From Craterostigma plantagineum (taxonomy: Eukaryota > Streptophyta > Magnoliopsida > Lamiales > Linderniaceae), in the NCBI GenBank assembly GCA_027422505.1, contig JAPQWV010000001.1, forward strand, positions 7,936,001 through 8,000,000: a DNA stretch of 64,000 nt, in the 5' to 3' direction. Position numbers and translations under genes: made by a program. This document shows positions 44,514 through 54,785 of the stretch, in pieces (within the stretch, counting starts at the first letter, position 1; each line of letters starts with the position of its first letter). The notes under the pieces are model-generated. The model saw nothing but the letters and a program-made list of their open reading frames with translations. It ran no database searches and was not told the DNA's origin.

Positions 44514-47456
44514 TTAGCAAACGTTGGGACCCCGTTTTCGAACGGGACATTCTTGTGATATATGTAAAGTTTTTACGCGCTTAATGGGAAATATGGTTTC
44601 TAAATCAGATTCTGTTGTTTCTAATTTAGCTTTCCCTTTGTCGTTTGTTTGATTAGGCGGGATTATGGTTTTTCTAACCCATATTTTCTTAACTTGTGCT
44701 TGCATGTATGGCGCCGTATACATGAATTGACGTGGGTAACGTGGTTGTTGTTTTCGTGCTCCGGTTTTGGTAACCTTTGGCTTGCGAGTAGTAGGTGAGT
44801 TTGCGTTTGTCGACGAGAGGCGTTTTCGCTTGACTTTGGGTTTTGGCGAGATGGGAGAATTCAAAGACGTCGTAGAGAAGGTTCGCTTGCGAGGTCGGAG
44901 AGTTGCGTGTTCATGAGTTTCATATTCATGAAATCGTGGGAGAACAAAATCATTGCAGCAGCACATAGACATAAGTTTGGTAAAAGAAGGATAAGTTTTA
45001 GCAACATAATTGTCTACGCGCTTAGGATAGTTAGATTCAGTACATAGAGAGGAAGGATGAATATAGGATAATTTTTTCTTCTTTTCATCGAAGAGTAGAT
45101 TTGCCTTTGTCTGATACGAGCTGCCTTCCAGAGACGTCGAACTCACATTCCCTGTATCCACAAGAATACTAGAGTTAGTGTTAGAACATATGTCAGCTTC
45201 AGGAGTCATTTTCGCCGTCCTCTTACATTTACATGTTAGAGAATCGGGTACTTGACTTGATGTGGAGGGATAGTTAGTATTGGGAAATTTTTCTAGTGTG
45301 TAGATTTTGCTAAGTAGCTCATCTCGCTCTTTTGCAAAGGCCTTCCTTTCTACTTCTAGTTGTCGTTCCAGTTCTGCTATGAGTAGTAGTTTCTTAGGGA
45401 TGTAGGTTCGAGAGAGTACATCTTGAAAAGCATCTTCCTGTTCTTTATTTGGAAGTAAGGTTTCGACATTCTCCGAGAGTGAGGATACCTCAGTCTTATC
45501 TCTATTGTTCAACTCTGTGTAGTCAAGCGCGATTTCTGCCCAATGGATGTTCTGTTCTCTTGTTTCTTCTGAGATGGCAGTGGAGGATGATCTCACAAAT
45601 GGCTTAAGCTGCGGGGGAGCACCATTTCTTGTTTGCAAGAATGCAGTGTTGCACATGTTATATCTTTTAACTGCTAGCGGTGTTGGATTGCAATTGCTAG
45701 ACAGTCCGATTCCCCCCCGTGCGTCGTAGAATTCTGTTTCCGCCGGTTGGTTTAATAGGGATAGGATGCGTGAGTTTTCGTTTCTGAGGTGAAGTTGCTC
45801 TTCAAGCTCTTTCACCTTGCGGTATAGCCTAACTCTTTCCTTCGTAAGTAGTTCATATTGGGAGGCCGTCAGGAGGCGAGAAGTTTCACATGAGCTAATA
45901 GCTAGTGTAGTTTCCTTAACCTTAGTCTCACTTTGTTTGTTCTTGCTTTGCAGACGTTTGACTAAAGCTTCAGAGGCTTTTAGGCGTTCGTTTGCACAGG
46001 CAAGTTCTTCTACTTTTAGACTAAGTAAGGCATAGTTGTTTTCAAATTTTAGCTTAAGTTCATCGTAATCCCTAGCGTCTACGGTGGGTTTCTTAATGGC
46101 GTGTCGGTGAGTAAACACATCATCTAGGTGTGAGATTCGTACCTCAGACGCAGCGTTGGTAGGAGTATTAGCTGTGTTTTCACCGGTGTGATCCATCTCC
46201 TCGTCCTCGTCATGTTCGACCAGCCTTGCCATGCAGCAATCTTCATCCTTAGGCTCCTCGTCTTCTGAAGTGTCATTCACCCATTCTGCTTCTTCGGTGA
46301 GTAGAGCTTTCCCACTTTCCACCTTGCGGGTCAATCTGGCCTTACGGTCGTAGTAGCCGGAGTCCTTCACGCGTGGGGCGTGGCATTCTTTGGCAAAGTG
46401 GCCTATCTTTCCACACCGAAAGCACTTCACAGACTTTTGAGGTGCGGCGGAGTCCTCTTCTTTCTTTGTTGGCTTGGCTTCCTCTGCGGGAGTGGACTTT
46501 TTGGTGCCGCTATAGGTTCTTTGGCGATTGGAGGAGGATGAGGATTTTTTCCCGATCTTCTTTGAGACCAACTTGGTGAGCATTGCCAGTTGCTTGCGTA
46601 TATCGCGAACATCTTCGTCTGATTCGGTATCTGCTTCGGATCCTGAAGAGGTGTCCGATACAACAGCTGGTAGCTTTCCTTTGTTCTGTTTGGTCTTAGT
46701 GGTGGAAGATCGTTCAGTGGTTTTGTTCGAGAGGAGGGCCAGTGGGTCGACTCGAGTGTTGGTGGACTGAGGTTGCACATATGGAGCATAGGCAGACAGA
46801 CTGTCATAAAGAGCATGGATGGAAGTGTTGGAGAGGTCCTTACTCTGAATCATCATCACGATTGCATTGCCCCATTGTGGTTTGAGGCTTCCAAGAAAGC
46901 GGTTGTTGATGTCGAATTTGTCCCTTGAGATCCTGGCCTTCTTGAGTTCATTGATGACCTTCAGGTACCTGAGGTATGTGTCACGCAGCTCCTCTCCTTC
47001 GTAGGCTTGGAAGTGTTCATACTGTGAGAGACATGCTGATTTCCTTCCTTGAGCACTTTCAGTTGTGCCTGCCATGATTTCTACGAGTTCATCCCATATT
47101 TCTTTAGCAGTTGTGCAGCACTCGATGTGAGCATAGACTTCTTTGCCCATAGCCTGGAAGAGGTATCCTTTGGCCGTCTCGTCGGCCTGTTCGCGTGCCA
47201 GTTCATCCTCATTGATGGGACCTCTTGGAGTGCGGCGTTCATCCATGGGTGGGTTTGCGTTTGGCTGTGCAGGGATGATTGTCCAGAACTGTGCTGGACC
47301 GTTGAAGATGGAGTCCAGAAGGTATTGAGAGAGTGGTGCTCCTTTGTTCCTGATGAACGTGAGGAACCGGTTTGTCCATATGCTGTAGTCGCCTTGTCGC
47401 AGCATCGGAGGTCTGGTGTCGGAGCCCACTGTGGAGATGTCATTCGTGGTAGACAT
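44514..47456 (-). CDS. Copia gag polyprotein, Sirevirus type
   Basis: 980 codons from the ATG at 47,456 to TAA at 44,514-44,516. The N-terminal capsid region has GDYSIWTNRFLTFIRNKG (residues 22-39) and AKEIWDELVEIMAGT (117-131). One CCHC knuckle, CFRCGKIGHFAKEC, lies at residues 345-358. An unusually long C-terminal part follows: acidic and Ser/Thr-rich, then coiled-coil stretches (about 480-570), then a basic tail with KPKVKRKRLSS. Typical copia gag ends soon after the knuckle; the extension is a Sirevirus feature. The TAA is followed without frame change by pol. Confidence 0.9.
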   Translation of the reverse strand: MSTTNDISTVGSDTRPPMLRQGDYSIWTNRFLTFIRNKGAPLSQYLLDSIFNGPAQFWTIIPAQPNANPPMDERRTPRGPINEDELAREQADETAKGYLFQAMGKEVYAHIECCTTAKEIWDELVEIMAGTTESAQGRKSACLSQYEHFQAYEGEELRDTYLRYLKVINELKKARISRDKFDINNRFLGSLKPQWGNAIVMMIQSKDLSNTSIHALYDSLSAYAPYVQPQSTNTRVDPLALLSNKTTERSSTTKTKQNKGKLPAVVSDTSSGSEADTESDEDVRDIRKQLAMLTKLVSKKIGKKSSSSSNRQRTYSGTKKSTPAEEAKPTKKEEDSAAPQKSVKCFRCGKIGHFAKECHAPRVKDSGYYDRKARLTRKVESGKALLTEEAEWVNDTSEDEEPKDEDCCMARLVEHDEDEEMDHTGENTANTPTNAASEVRISHLDDVFTHRHAIKKPTVDARDYDELKLKFENNYALLSLKVEELACANERLKASEALVKRLQSKNKQSETKVKETTLAISSCETSRLLTASQYELLTKERVRLYRKVKELEEQLHLRNENSRILSLLNQPAETEFYDARGGIGLSSNCNPTPLAVKRYNMCNTAFLQTRNGAPPQLKPFVRSSSTAISEETREQNIHWAEIALDYTELNNRDKTEVSSLSENVETLLPNKEQEDAFQDVLSRTYIPKKLLLIAELERQLEVERKAFAKERDELLSKIYTLEKFPNTNYPSTSSQVPDSLTCKCKRTAKMTPEADICSNTNSSILVDTGNVSSTSLEGSSYQTKANLLFDEKKKKLSYIHPSSLCTESNYPKRVDNYVAKTYPSFTKLMSMCCCNDFVLPRFHEYETHEHATLRPRKRTFSTTSLNSPISPKPKVKRKRLSSTNANSPTTRKPKVTKTGARKQQPRYPRQFMYTAPYMQAQVKKIWVRKTIIPPNQTNDKGKAKLETTESDLETIFPIKRVKTLHISQECPVRKRGPNVC

Positions 47457-49017
47457 GGTTGGTGCAGTCGAATCGTCCGTGGTTTTGATCTTGTATAGAT
47501 GAGAGAGTTAGTAACGAACGATAAGAAAGATGAGTTTAACGAGTTTAATATGTAGAGTTTTGAGAAGAAAATCGTTTAAAGAATTTCTTAGACCTAAGTG
47601 CTTGTGTGTGACGGTCGATAATGTATGATCGGATATGTATCTAGAAATTGGGAGAAGTTTGAGAAATGTAAAACCGAGATTTGAACAGATAGGACTAAAG
47701 TGTACTGATCAAACCTTTAAATAGGTTTGGGAAGATTTAACCCGAGAAAATTTTAACCCTAGAAAAAATTAAATATATTAGAGAAATTCGCACGTCGAAG
47801 AATTTCGCACGTTAAAAATTTAGTATGACGTGAATTTTTGAGCTTCGCTAGACAACCTTCGTAAATTGTAAAAATTTCGCTAGTGGAGAATATTAAAGTT
47901 TCGCATGAGATTTTTGCAAGTTATAAAGCTTTCGCAAGTTGAGAAATTAAAGCTTCGCAGGAGAATTTTTCGCAAGTTATAAAACTTTTCGCACGTTGAG
48001 AAATTTAAAAGTTTGCAAGAGAATTTTCGCAAGTTATAAACTTTCGCACGTTTGAGAAAATTTAAAGCTTCGCAAGAGAATTTTAGCAAGTTATAAAACT
48101 TTCGCAAGTTGAGAAAATTTTCGCGGTCACAAGAAATTCTTGGATTAAGCTTTCTTGGATATGGAATTTCTCGGATTATGAGCGTAAACAGATGCGAAAA
48201 AAATGCTGTATAAGTGAAAGTTTCGCGGCTTAAAAATTCTCGGATCTTGAAGATAGGTAGTTGCGAAAAACAAATGTAGTATAAACGAAAGTTTCGCGGT
48301 TTTAAATTTTCTCGGATTCTTAAGGTAGGTAGTTGCGAAAAAAAATCAGTGAACGTGGAATTTTCGCGGTTTAAAATTTCTCAGATGTTTAAAGTAGGCA
48401 GTTGCGAAAAAAAAATTCAGTGAATGTAGAATTTCGCGGTTTAAAGTTTCTCGGATGTTGCGAAAAATGTAGTGGAAGTAAAAGTTTCGCGGGTTATAAA
48501 TTCTCGGAATCGACTTTCGCGGACGTGGAAAATTCGCGGATTTGAACGATCAAGCTCAAAGTTTCGCGGTCAAGAACAGGTTAGTACTGTTCCATTGCTT
48601 TTCACGCGATTTCCCAGAAAAACGTCCCGTTCTTGCTCAAATCTCAACCAAAATCGCTCAAACTTGATCCTAAACTTCAGAAATACTTTCCTAAACACCT
48701 AATCGACCGATTTGTGAGCTAACAACGACAAGAAATAGGTCAAATCGACCGAAAACAGAGAATGGCCGAGATGTCCTTTTCTGAAAAGTTTTTTTGCTTC
48801 AATCTTGCTCAAAACTCGTTAAAACTGATTCAAAAGTGTTCTAAAAAACATTTTAGGCATATACTCGATTTGGGGGGAAGGTTTTAAACACATAAACGAA
48901 GCATCAAAACCCCAAAACAAGCTTGAAATGCCGAAACTGATTTTTTGCCCAAAAACACCTTTGATCTTTCTTGGAATCGAACGAAACTGGATTCAAATCA
49001 ATACTGATCGATCCACG
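47457..49017. other. 5' leader of the young element with TTTCGC words
   Basis: About 1.57 kb without a supported gene. From 47,780 to 48,560 the plus strand carries many tttcgcaagttgagaaa-like words and later gttgcgaaaaaa…tttcgcgg pairs, the same vocabulary as the spacer at 39,200-40,250. Small open frames here (for example 47,880-48,107) are products of the repeat. Confidence 0.75.
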
Positions 49018-49034
49018 TTTGCTCTGATACCACT
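49018..49034 (-). other. Primer binding site of the young element
   Basis: Minus strand, three bases inside the 5' LTR, reads TGGTATCAGAGCAAACG. The first 12 bases match the initiator tRNA-Met primer site. Confidence 0.9.
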
Positions 49035-49329
49035 TGTTGGTCCCGAATGCACCAAACAAGGAATCAAAGAGGCTTTAATGGAAGGAATAGGGAGTATTCT
49101 CACCTTTGAGTGTGTGTAGTGTGTGAAAAAGTTGGATAAGCCTTTGATCTTTGATTACTTTGAAAAGTGAGTTGGTAATACCTTATATACCACATTAACC
49201 CTAGGTATATTAAGGCCCAATCACTAAATGTTAACTAATTACAATCTAGTCTAAAGCCCAAACTAAAGATAAATACTAATTTAATACCAAGACTTAAACT
49301 ATTGACACAATCAATTAAATATCCTAACA
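49035..49329 (-). repeat. 5' LTR of the young Sirevirus-like element
   Basis: 295 bp, apparently identical to 35,046-35,340. Target duplication gttgg follows at 49,330-49,334. Confidence 0.92.
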
Positions 49330-50144
49330 GTTGGGCATCTTATCGATGGCGCTCGTAAAACTCGGACAGAATTTCGGCTTTTCCGTAAAACGTTATTGCC
49401 CCGTATGTCAGTGCTTCGGGTTGTCGCAATACGTCCGAAGATACAACGACTTCAGGAATTTTGAAACGTCGCACACCATAACAAAATTATCGGGCGAATC
49501 TACTAAAGACTCGAGCCTTTATTGCTCTACTATTGCTTTATTATGCCTAAGGAGATGCTGTCAACTTTTAATGAAATGCTGGGAGTGAATTGAATGAATT
49601 ACATTCTGTCAGGGGACCTATTTATAGTTTCTGAAAAGCTGCAGGGGTCAATTCGCGAAAAGCTATAACTTTTCAGTTGACCTCCTTTGACTGGGCCGAA
49701 TCTGTAAATAGATGTAACCTTTGGCCATGGGTCAATCTGGGAATAGTCATAACTCTTGGACGGATACCCAATACCCCTTCGCCACATCACCACGCCATGT
49801 CAGCGCCAAATCACCGCCACGTCGTCCTCGCCAGCCCACGTGTCAGTGACACGTCATCAGCCCACCACGTCATCATTCTTTTATTTTTTTAATTATTTTT
49901 GATATACATTTTTATTTTTTATTTTATTTGGCTGGCTTTACTAACTAATTTCTCATTTACCCGATATCGGTTTTGAGCAAATTAATATTCGTTAGATTCG
50001 TCTCGAAACGTAGATTCGTAATCTTTCAACGATTTTTCGTTTTGGCGGACGACTTCTAGTTTTAATAAAATCTTTTCAGCTCTTCTCTTAGTGGGTTAAT
50101 ACCCACACTTGGGCCCAAGGCCCATTTGGACTCAAAAACCAACC
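49330..50144 (-). repeat. Main part of the outer element's 5' LTR
   Basis: Continues the sequence cut at 35,045 and matches 16,724-16,995 in its first third. It ends …aaaaaccaacc next to the target duplication caaaa. It includes acccgatatcggttttga, shared with the LTR fragment in unit A, and a T-rich tract near 49,875-49,925. Total LTR length before disruption was about 830 bp. Confidence 0.85.
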
Positions 50145-51139
50145 CAAAAGAGTATAGACCAAGTGTTTGCTCACCTCATAATCCATATAAATATGCAGAT
50201 CGATCCTAACAATATGTTTGGTTACAGAGGCTAGTTTGCTTTCACATGCTTGGTATACTAGAGTTTTTTCTTTTTCGTCGTCCATACTTTATTTTCTGTT
50301 TCTTCGACATCGAGAAACTCAAGGAAAATCCGACCACCAAAGAGCATCAAGCTCTCATCGACTTAAGACTACTCGAAGCTAGATCCAAATCCGCTCTTCA
50401 ATCCATGTTACTATTGGAATATGTCGTGAATATATAAAATGAAGATATTATTTGTTATTGTATTGATATATTGAGGGTTGCATCCTATACCAATTTAAAT
50501 GACGTTCTGTCAGTAATATTATTGAACATGTCAATTATAATTTTTCAATGTGGGATAATAATCTCGAGATGTCCCCAGGTGTGGCACGACTGAAGGTCTA
50601 ACACATAAACATATTAACGGTAAATTAAACAAGTGTCATAACGTGCATAAAAAACCGGCTTTAATATCATATAGAAATTGAGAGTTGCATCATAAAACCA
50701 CTTGATAATAGGTTGAGTTGTCTCTTAATATAGGCTGACTATCAATTTGGGATAACCCTAGTTTATAATCTCACCATATTGAAATTCAACAATAGGTTTC
50801 GTCCAATTAATATTTTATTATAAAATGAATATATATTTCAAAATAACAGAATTGATGTGAATGATTGAAATTCGTAACAATCAAATCTCATTGTTATACT
50901 AATATGTCATGAAAATATATTCACGCAATTACACACCTTAAAGATATTATATATATTTGAAAACATAATTCGATTCTTGTACTTTATAGCAAACCAGATT
51001 TTCATTATTACAAAGATATTACAAGACCATATCAAAACAAACCTTATATATAAAGGGGATACAAAACCCCTCTGAAATGCATTACATTGCAGAAAATATA
51101 CTTACAAACACACACACACACACACACATAAAAACAATA
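50145..51139. other. Non-coding block upstream of the peptide gene, unit B
   Basis: Aligns with 3,014-4,170 and 5,102-5,244 of unit A. A CA microsatellite at about 51,108-51,129 lies just before the start codon. The region should contain the promoter of the cysteine-rich peptide gene; cttatatataaagg near 51,043 is a plausible TATA region about 95 bp upstream of the ATG. Confidence 0.6.
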
Positions 51140-51153
51140 ATGGCGGCGGCTCT

Positions 51154-51767
51154 TATTGAAAAGAGCAGACCATGTTCAGCTGTTAAATAGCAAAGGAAAC
51201 ATTCTGCCGAGTGTCACGGCCGTGAGATGCGTGCACGAGGCCGTGACACTCGACAGAAACATGTCTCTGCAATTGGCGCTCGCGGTCACGGCCGTGAAGA
51301 TGCGTGCACGAAGCCGTGACGCACGACAGAGGCGAGCCTTGGCATCACAGCTCGCGGTCACGACCGTGAAGAGGCGTGCACGAAGCCGTGACGCACGACA
51401 GAGGCGAGCCTTTGCATCCCAGCGTGCGGTCACGGCCGTGAAAGGATCTGTATGAAGCCGTGAAGTGCGGTTTCAACAAATGAACTCACTTACAGAAAAC
51501 GCTCATGGTGATGGCGATTTGTTTGACTAAGGCGTTGGGTTTTATAAACAGAAGCTTCCCGCCTTTTCAATTCAGTTCGATCATTTTAGATCTGTTTCAC
51601 ACTTTTCACATTTTAGTGTGTGTTCTTCACTACTGTAATCTGTATGCGTGGTGAATATTTCTGTAATTGTGTTGAGCAATCAATAAGAAGAATTTGCTCC
51701 GTGGACGTAGGATCAATTGAATCCGAACCACGTTAAAACCGTGTCTTCAATTTTTCACAATTTTATA
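51154..51767 (+). repeat. 5' LTR with GC-rich palindromic repeats
   Basis: Its first half (51,200-51,470) holds about four units of a roughly 75-bp repeat centred on the palindrome TCACGGCCGTGA and the words gcgtgcacgaagccgtgacg. The remainder is AT-rich, with gtttcacacttttcaca and ttctgtaattgtgttgagc downstream. Confidence 0.88.
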
Positions 51768-51780
51768 TGGTATCAGAGCA
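51768..51780 (+). other. Primer binding site (initiator Met tRNA)
   Basis: TGGTATCAGAGCA abuts the 5' LTR end directly, with no spacer. Confidence 0.92.
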
Positions 51781-51831
51781 AACTGTGAGGCGAAGAACCT
51801 GCGATTTACACATTCTTCATCTGGGTAATTG

Positions 51832-52551
51832 ATGGCAGAAGAAACAAATTCAAACACGGTGCAGCCGCCGCCGTTGCAGTCTTCATCAACAGCAGTAGAT
51901 AATTCCATGGTTCCATCATTCTTGAGTAACCCATATTTTTTGAATGCCAGTGACACGTCTGGGCAAGTTCTGGTCCACGAGCTATTGATCGGGGATAACT
52001 ATGCTACGTGGAGCAGGGGAATGTTGATAGCCTTGATTGGTAGAAATAAAGAGGGTTTTGTTAATGGGGAAATTGTGTTGCCAACCACAGCCGATCAAGC
52101 AACAATTAGTGCTTGGAAGAGAAATAACAATGTTATTATTTCTTGGATTCTAAATTCCGTATCGAAAGAGATCTCTGCCAGCATTCTTTATAGCTCTACA
52201 GCTCGAGAGGTATGGGTAGATCTCCAAGAAAGGTTCGGGCAGACCAACAAGCCCAGGATTTTTCAAATCAAGAAAGAGCTGATAAATTTGGCACAGGGGT
52301 CTCACAGTGTAGCTGCTTATTTCACCAAGCTTAAAACACTGTGGGATGAGTTGATGAATTACAAGCCAGTTTGCCAATGTTCGTGCGGGGGAATGAATGA
52401 GCTGAGATCATCTCAGAATGAGGAGTACGTCATGACATTTCTAATGGGCCTGAACGAGTCTTTTGCCCAGGTGAGGGGCCAGATCTTGCTTATGGATCCG
52501 CTGCCATCCATCAACAAGGTATTTTCACTGCTGGTGCAAGAGGAAAAATAG
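51832..52551 (+). CDS. Copia gag, capsid part, ending at an in-frame TAG
   Basis: About 239 codons from ATG 51,832. It contains the capsid motifs GDNYATWSRGMLIALIGRNK (about residues 46-65), ISWILNSVSKEISASILYSS and VWVDLQERFGQTNKPRIFQI, as expected for UBN2-type gag. The TAG at 52,549-52,551 is followed in the same frame by the zinc-knuckle part, so gag is either terminated early by mutation or relies on suppression. With other frameshifts in this copy, mutation is more likely. Confidence 0.85.
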   Translation: MAEETNSNTVQPPPLQSSSTAVDNSMVPSFLSNPYFLNASDTSGQVLVHELLIGDNYATWSRGMLIALIGRNKEGFVNGEIVLPTTADQATISAWKRNNNVIISWILNSVSKEISASILYSSTAREVWVDLQERFGQTNKPRIFQIKKELINLAQGSHSVAAYFTKLKTLWDELMNYKPVCQCSCGGMNELRSSQNEEYVMTFLMGLNESFAQVRGQILLMDPLPSINKVFSLLVQEEK

Positions 52552-52557
52552 AGAACT

Positions 52558-53778
52558 ATGAGCTCAGGGTATCCTCGAGTGGGAGATGAACGTAATGGAG
52601 ATATGGCCTTACTGGCAGCCAGAGGAAATCAAGAAGCAGGCAAGAGATTTTACAGCAATGCAAGAAAGGATTCCAGTAAAGCAGTCTGTACACATTGTGC
52701 CAAGAAAGGGCACACAGTGGAGACCTGCTACCAATTGCATGGCTACCCACCTGGTTTTAGACAGGGAGTGAGGTTCAAGGGATCACGAGTCAATCAAGCC
52801 TCAGTGGAAACCTTGCCAAAAGGGACACAGCTCAATCTTCAGACTATACCATCTTCTGTGACTGGAACAGATGCAATGGTCCATCTACAACTGACTCCCC
52901 TTCAGCTAGAGAACTTGAAGGCCCTCCTCAACCAGCAAGGTGAAAACCAGCCATCAAACAACACAGATCAGTCTCAATCAGGTGAAAAGGCAACAGGTAC
53001 CTGTCTGTCCTTTAATCTGCCTAGCCTACCTGATTTGGAATGTTGGTTGGTTGACTCGGGTGCCACGAGGCACGTGTGTGGTAATGTTAGTTTACTAAAT
53101 GAATTGCATGAGATAGAGGGCACTAATGTGGTCTTGCCTGATAACACAGTAATCAAAGTCAGTAAGGCTGGAACACACAAACTGAACCAATTTATTGAAT
53201 TGACTGATGTTCTATATGTTCCACAATTTCATTTCAACTTAATATCTGTTAGTTGCTTGGCCAATAACAATGCTTGTAGGTTTGTCTTTGGAGCTAATGG
53301 CTTCTTAATACAGGATCATTTGGATCGGGTGATTGGCAGGGGTGATCAGAGATCTGGGTTGTTCATGTATCAAGCTGCTCATGTTCCTGAATCTGTTTTC
53401 TTGAATAATATGTCTAGTGATTTGCTGCATAGGAGATTAGGTCATCCTTCAAACAAAGTCCTGAATGTTTTAAGACCTTCAATAAAACAATCTGATCATC
53501 TCTGTAAGATCTGTCCTATAGCTAAACAGAAAAAGAATGCATTCCCAGATGATAGGAAAAGAGCATGTACCATGTTTGATCTTGTACATTGTGATATATG
53601 GGGTCCTTTCCATGTACCTTCTTATTTGGGGCATCAGTATTTTGTAACCATTGTAGATGATTATTCGAGATATACTTGGATATTCATGATAAAACATAAA
53701 TCAGAAGTTGCATCAGTGATACCTTTTTCTTTCTTGCCTTGGTTGAAACACAGTTTCACTCTCGCATTAAAACCATAA
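52558..53778 (+). pseudogene. Copia zinc knuckle, protease and integrase start
   Basis: Same frame as gag. CCHC-type knuckle CTHCAKKGHTVETC near residues 46-59; protease WLVDSGATRHVCG around 163-175; GAG-pre-integrase DLLHRRLGHPSNKVLN; then integrase with HCDIWGPFHVPSYLGHQYFV and IVDDYSRYTWIF. A 1-base frameshift close to 53,730 closes the frame inside integrase; the continuation is in the next frame. Confidence 0.88.
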
Positions 53779-54785
53779 GAACAGATAATGCTAAGGAGTT
53801 TAACCTGTCTAGTTTGTACAAAACTAAAGGAATCATGCATCATCTTTCTTGTGTGCAAACACCACAGCAGAATTCAGTGGTGGAAAGAAAGCATCAACAC
53901 CTGTTGAATGTGGCAAGAAGTTTGTATTTTCAGTCAGGAATACCTTTAGAATTTTGGTCTGAATGTATATTGACTGCAGCTTACCTTATCAATAGAACTC
54001 CTTCTTCCTTAGGAGATAAGTGCCCATATCAATTGCTATTTCAGAAACCAGTTAATTATGATTTGCTTCGAATTTTTGGGTGCTTGTGTTTCTGCTATAC
54101 TCTTAGTGCAGGTAGGAGAAAGTTTGATCCTCGAGCCAAGGAATGCGCTTTCATTGGATACCCAAATGGAATCAAAGGATACAAGGTCCTTGACGTGGCC
54201 ACGAGGGAAGTAATGATTTCCAGAGATGTGAAATTCTTTGAGGCAGAATTTCCCTTCAAAAGCCTACTGGACTCTGATCAAGATTCAATGGATCCCTTTC
54301 CCGGTCATGTCTTGCCACAGCCTTATTACTCGAGCACTGATTATGAACAGCCTATACAGGTTTCACATTCAGCAAGGGAAGAGCAACCTCTATCTAATAA
54401 TTCTCAGGAAGACATCCATCACAATCCTCAGGCAGAGGATGATCCTGCAGAAACAGATGGTCTGTGTCAAGGAGATATGTCAAGCTCAGGACAGGAAGAT
54501 GCAGAATTTTCTGAGGGCTCATTAGGAGAAGTTGGCCAGGACACCCATCATTGGAATGAGGCACCAAGAAGGTCAACAAGACAAACAAGAAGGCCACAAC
54601 ACCTGGCAGATTTTCAATGTAACAATTTGAGGGAGAGAAAAATTCTCTACCCCATTTCAGAAGCAGTCACCTATCAGAACTTCTCTGATCATCATCAGTC
54701 TTTCATCAATGCCATCAGTTTGGCAGAAGAGCCAAGAAGTTTTGCAAGCATCCAAATCAGAGAGATGGCTTCAGGTCATGGATGA
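53739..54785 (+). pseudogene. Copia integrase, second part
   Basis: Continues integrase after the frameshift: [11 protein letters not shown] (second catalytic Asp), [20 protein letters not shown] (catalytic Glu; Ser replaces the usual Gly after Asn), [19 protein letters not shown] and the C-terminal [20 protein letters not shown]. An acidic linker follows. Another 1-base frameshift near 54,750 separates it from reverse transcriptase. Confidence 0.85.

Larger units (their letters stand above)
35046..49329 (-). mobile_element. Young 14.3-kb Sirevirus-like copia element
   Basis: Two 295-bp LTRs (35,046-35,340 and 49,035-49,329) with no difference found by eye, perfect target duplication gttgg, initiator-Met primer binding site and a polypurine tract. 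Order on minus: leader 49,034-47,457, gag (980 codons), in-frame TAA, pol (1,132 codons), a 2-kb non-coding spacer with TTTCGC words, and a third ORF broken by one TGA. Length and ORF plan fit the Sirevirus lineage, though 295 bp is short for its LTRs. Catalytic motifs are intact; recent insertion is likely. Confidence 0.92.
16706..50144 (-). mobile_element. Outer copia element hosting nested insertions (33.4 kb)
   Basis: Perfect 5-bp target duplication caaaa at 16,701-16,705 and 50,145-50,149; unit A has the uninterrupted site near 470. The 3' LTR is 16,706 to about 16,995. The 5' LTR is 35,028-35,045 continued at 49,335-50,144, split by a younger element. Remaining coding (minus): gag and protease region 33,830-35,001, GAG-pre-integrase 33,542-33,813, integrase 17,040-17,677. 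Reverse transcriptase and RNase H are deleted together with most of the 3' LTR, so it is non-autonomous. Confidence 0.85.

Noticed and set aside
41151..47498. Plus-strand frames opposite gag and pol of the young element
   Set aside because: Antisense shadows of the clearly coding minus strand.
51156..51455. Open frames of 80-100 codons across the GC-rich LTR repeats (also 56,314-56,611)
   Set aside because: Arg/Ala-rich translation of a tandem repeat on both strands; no start context or domain.
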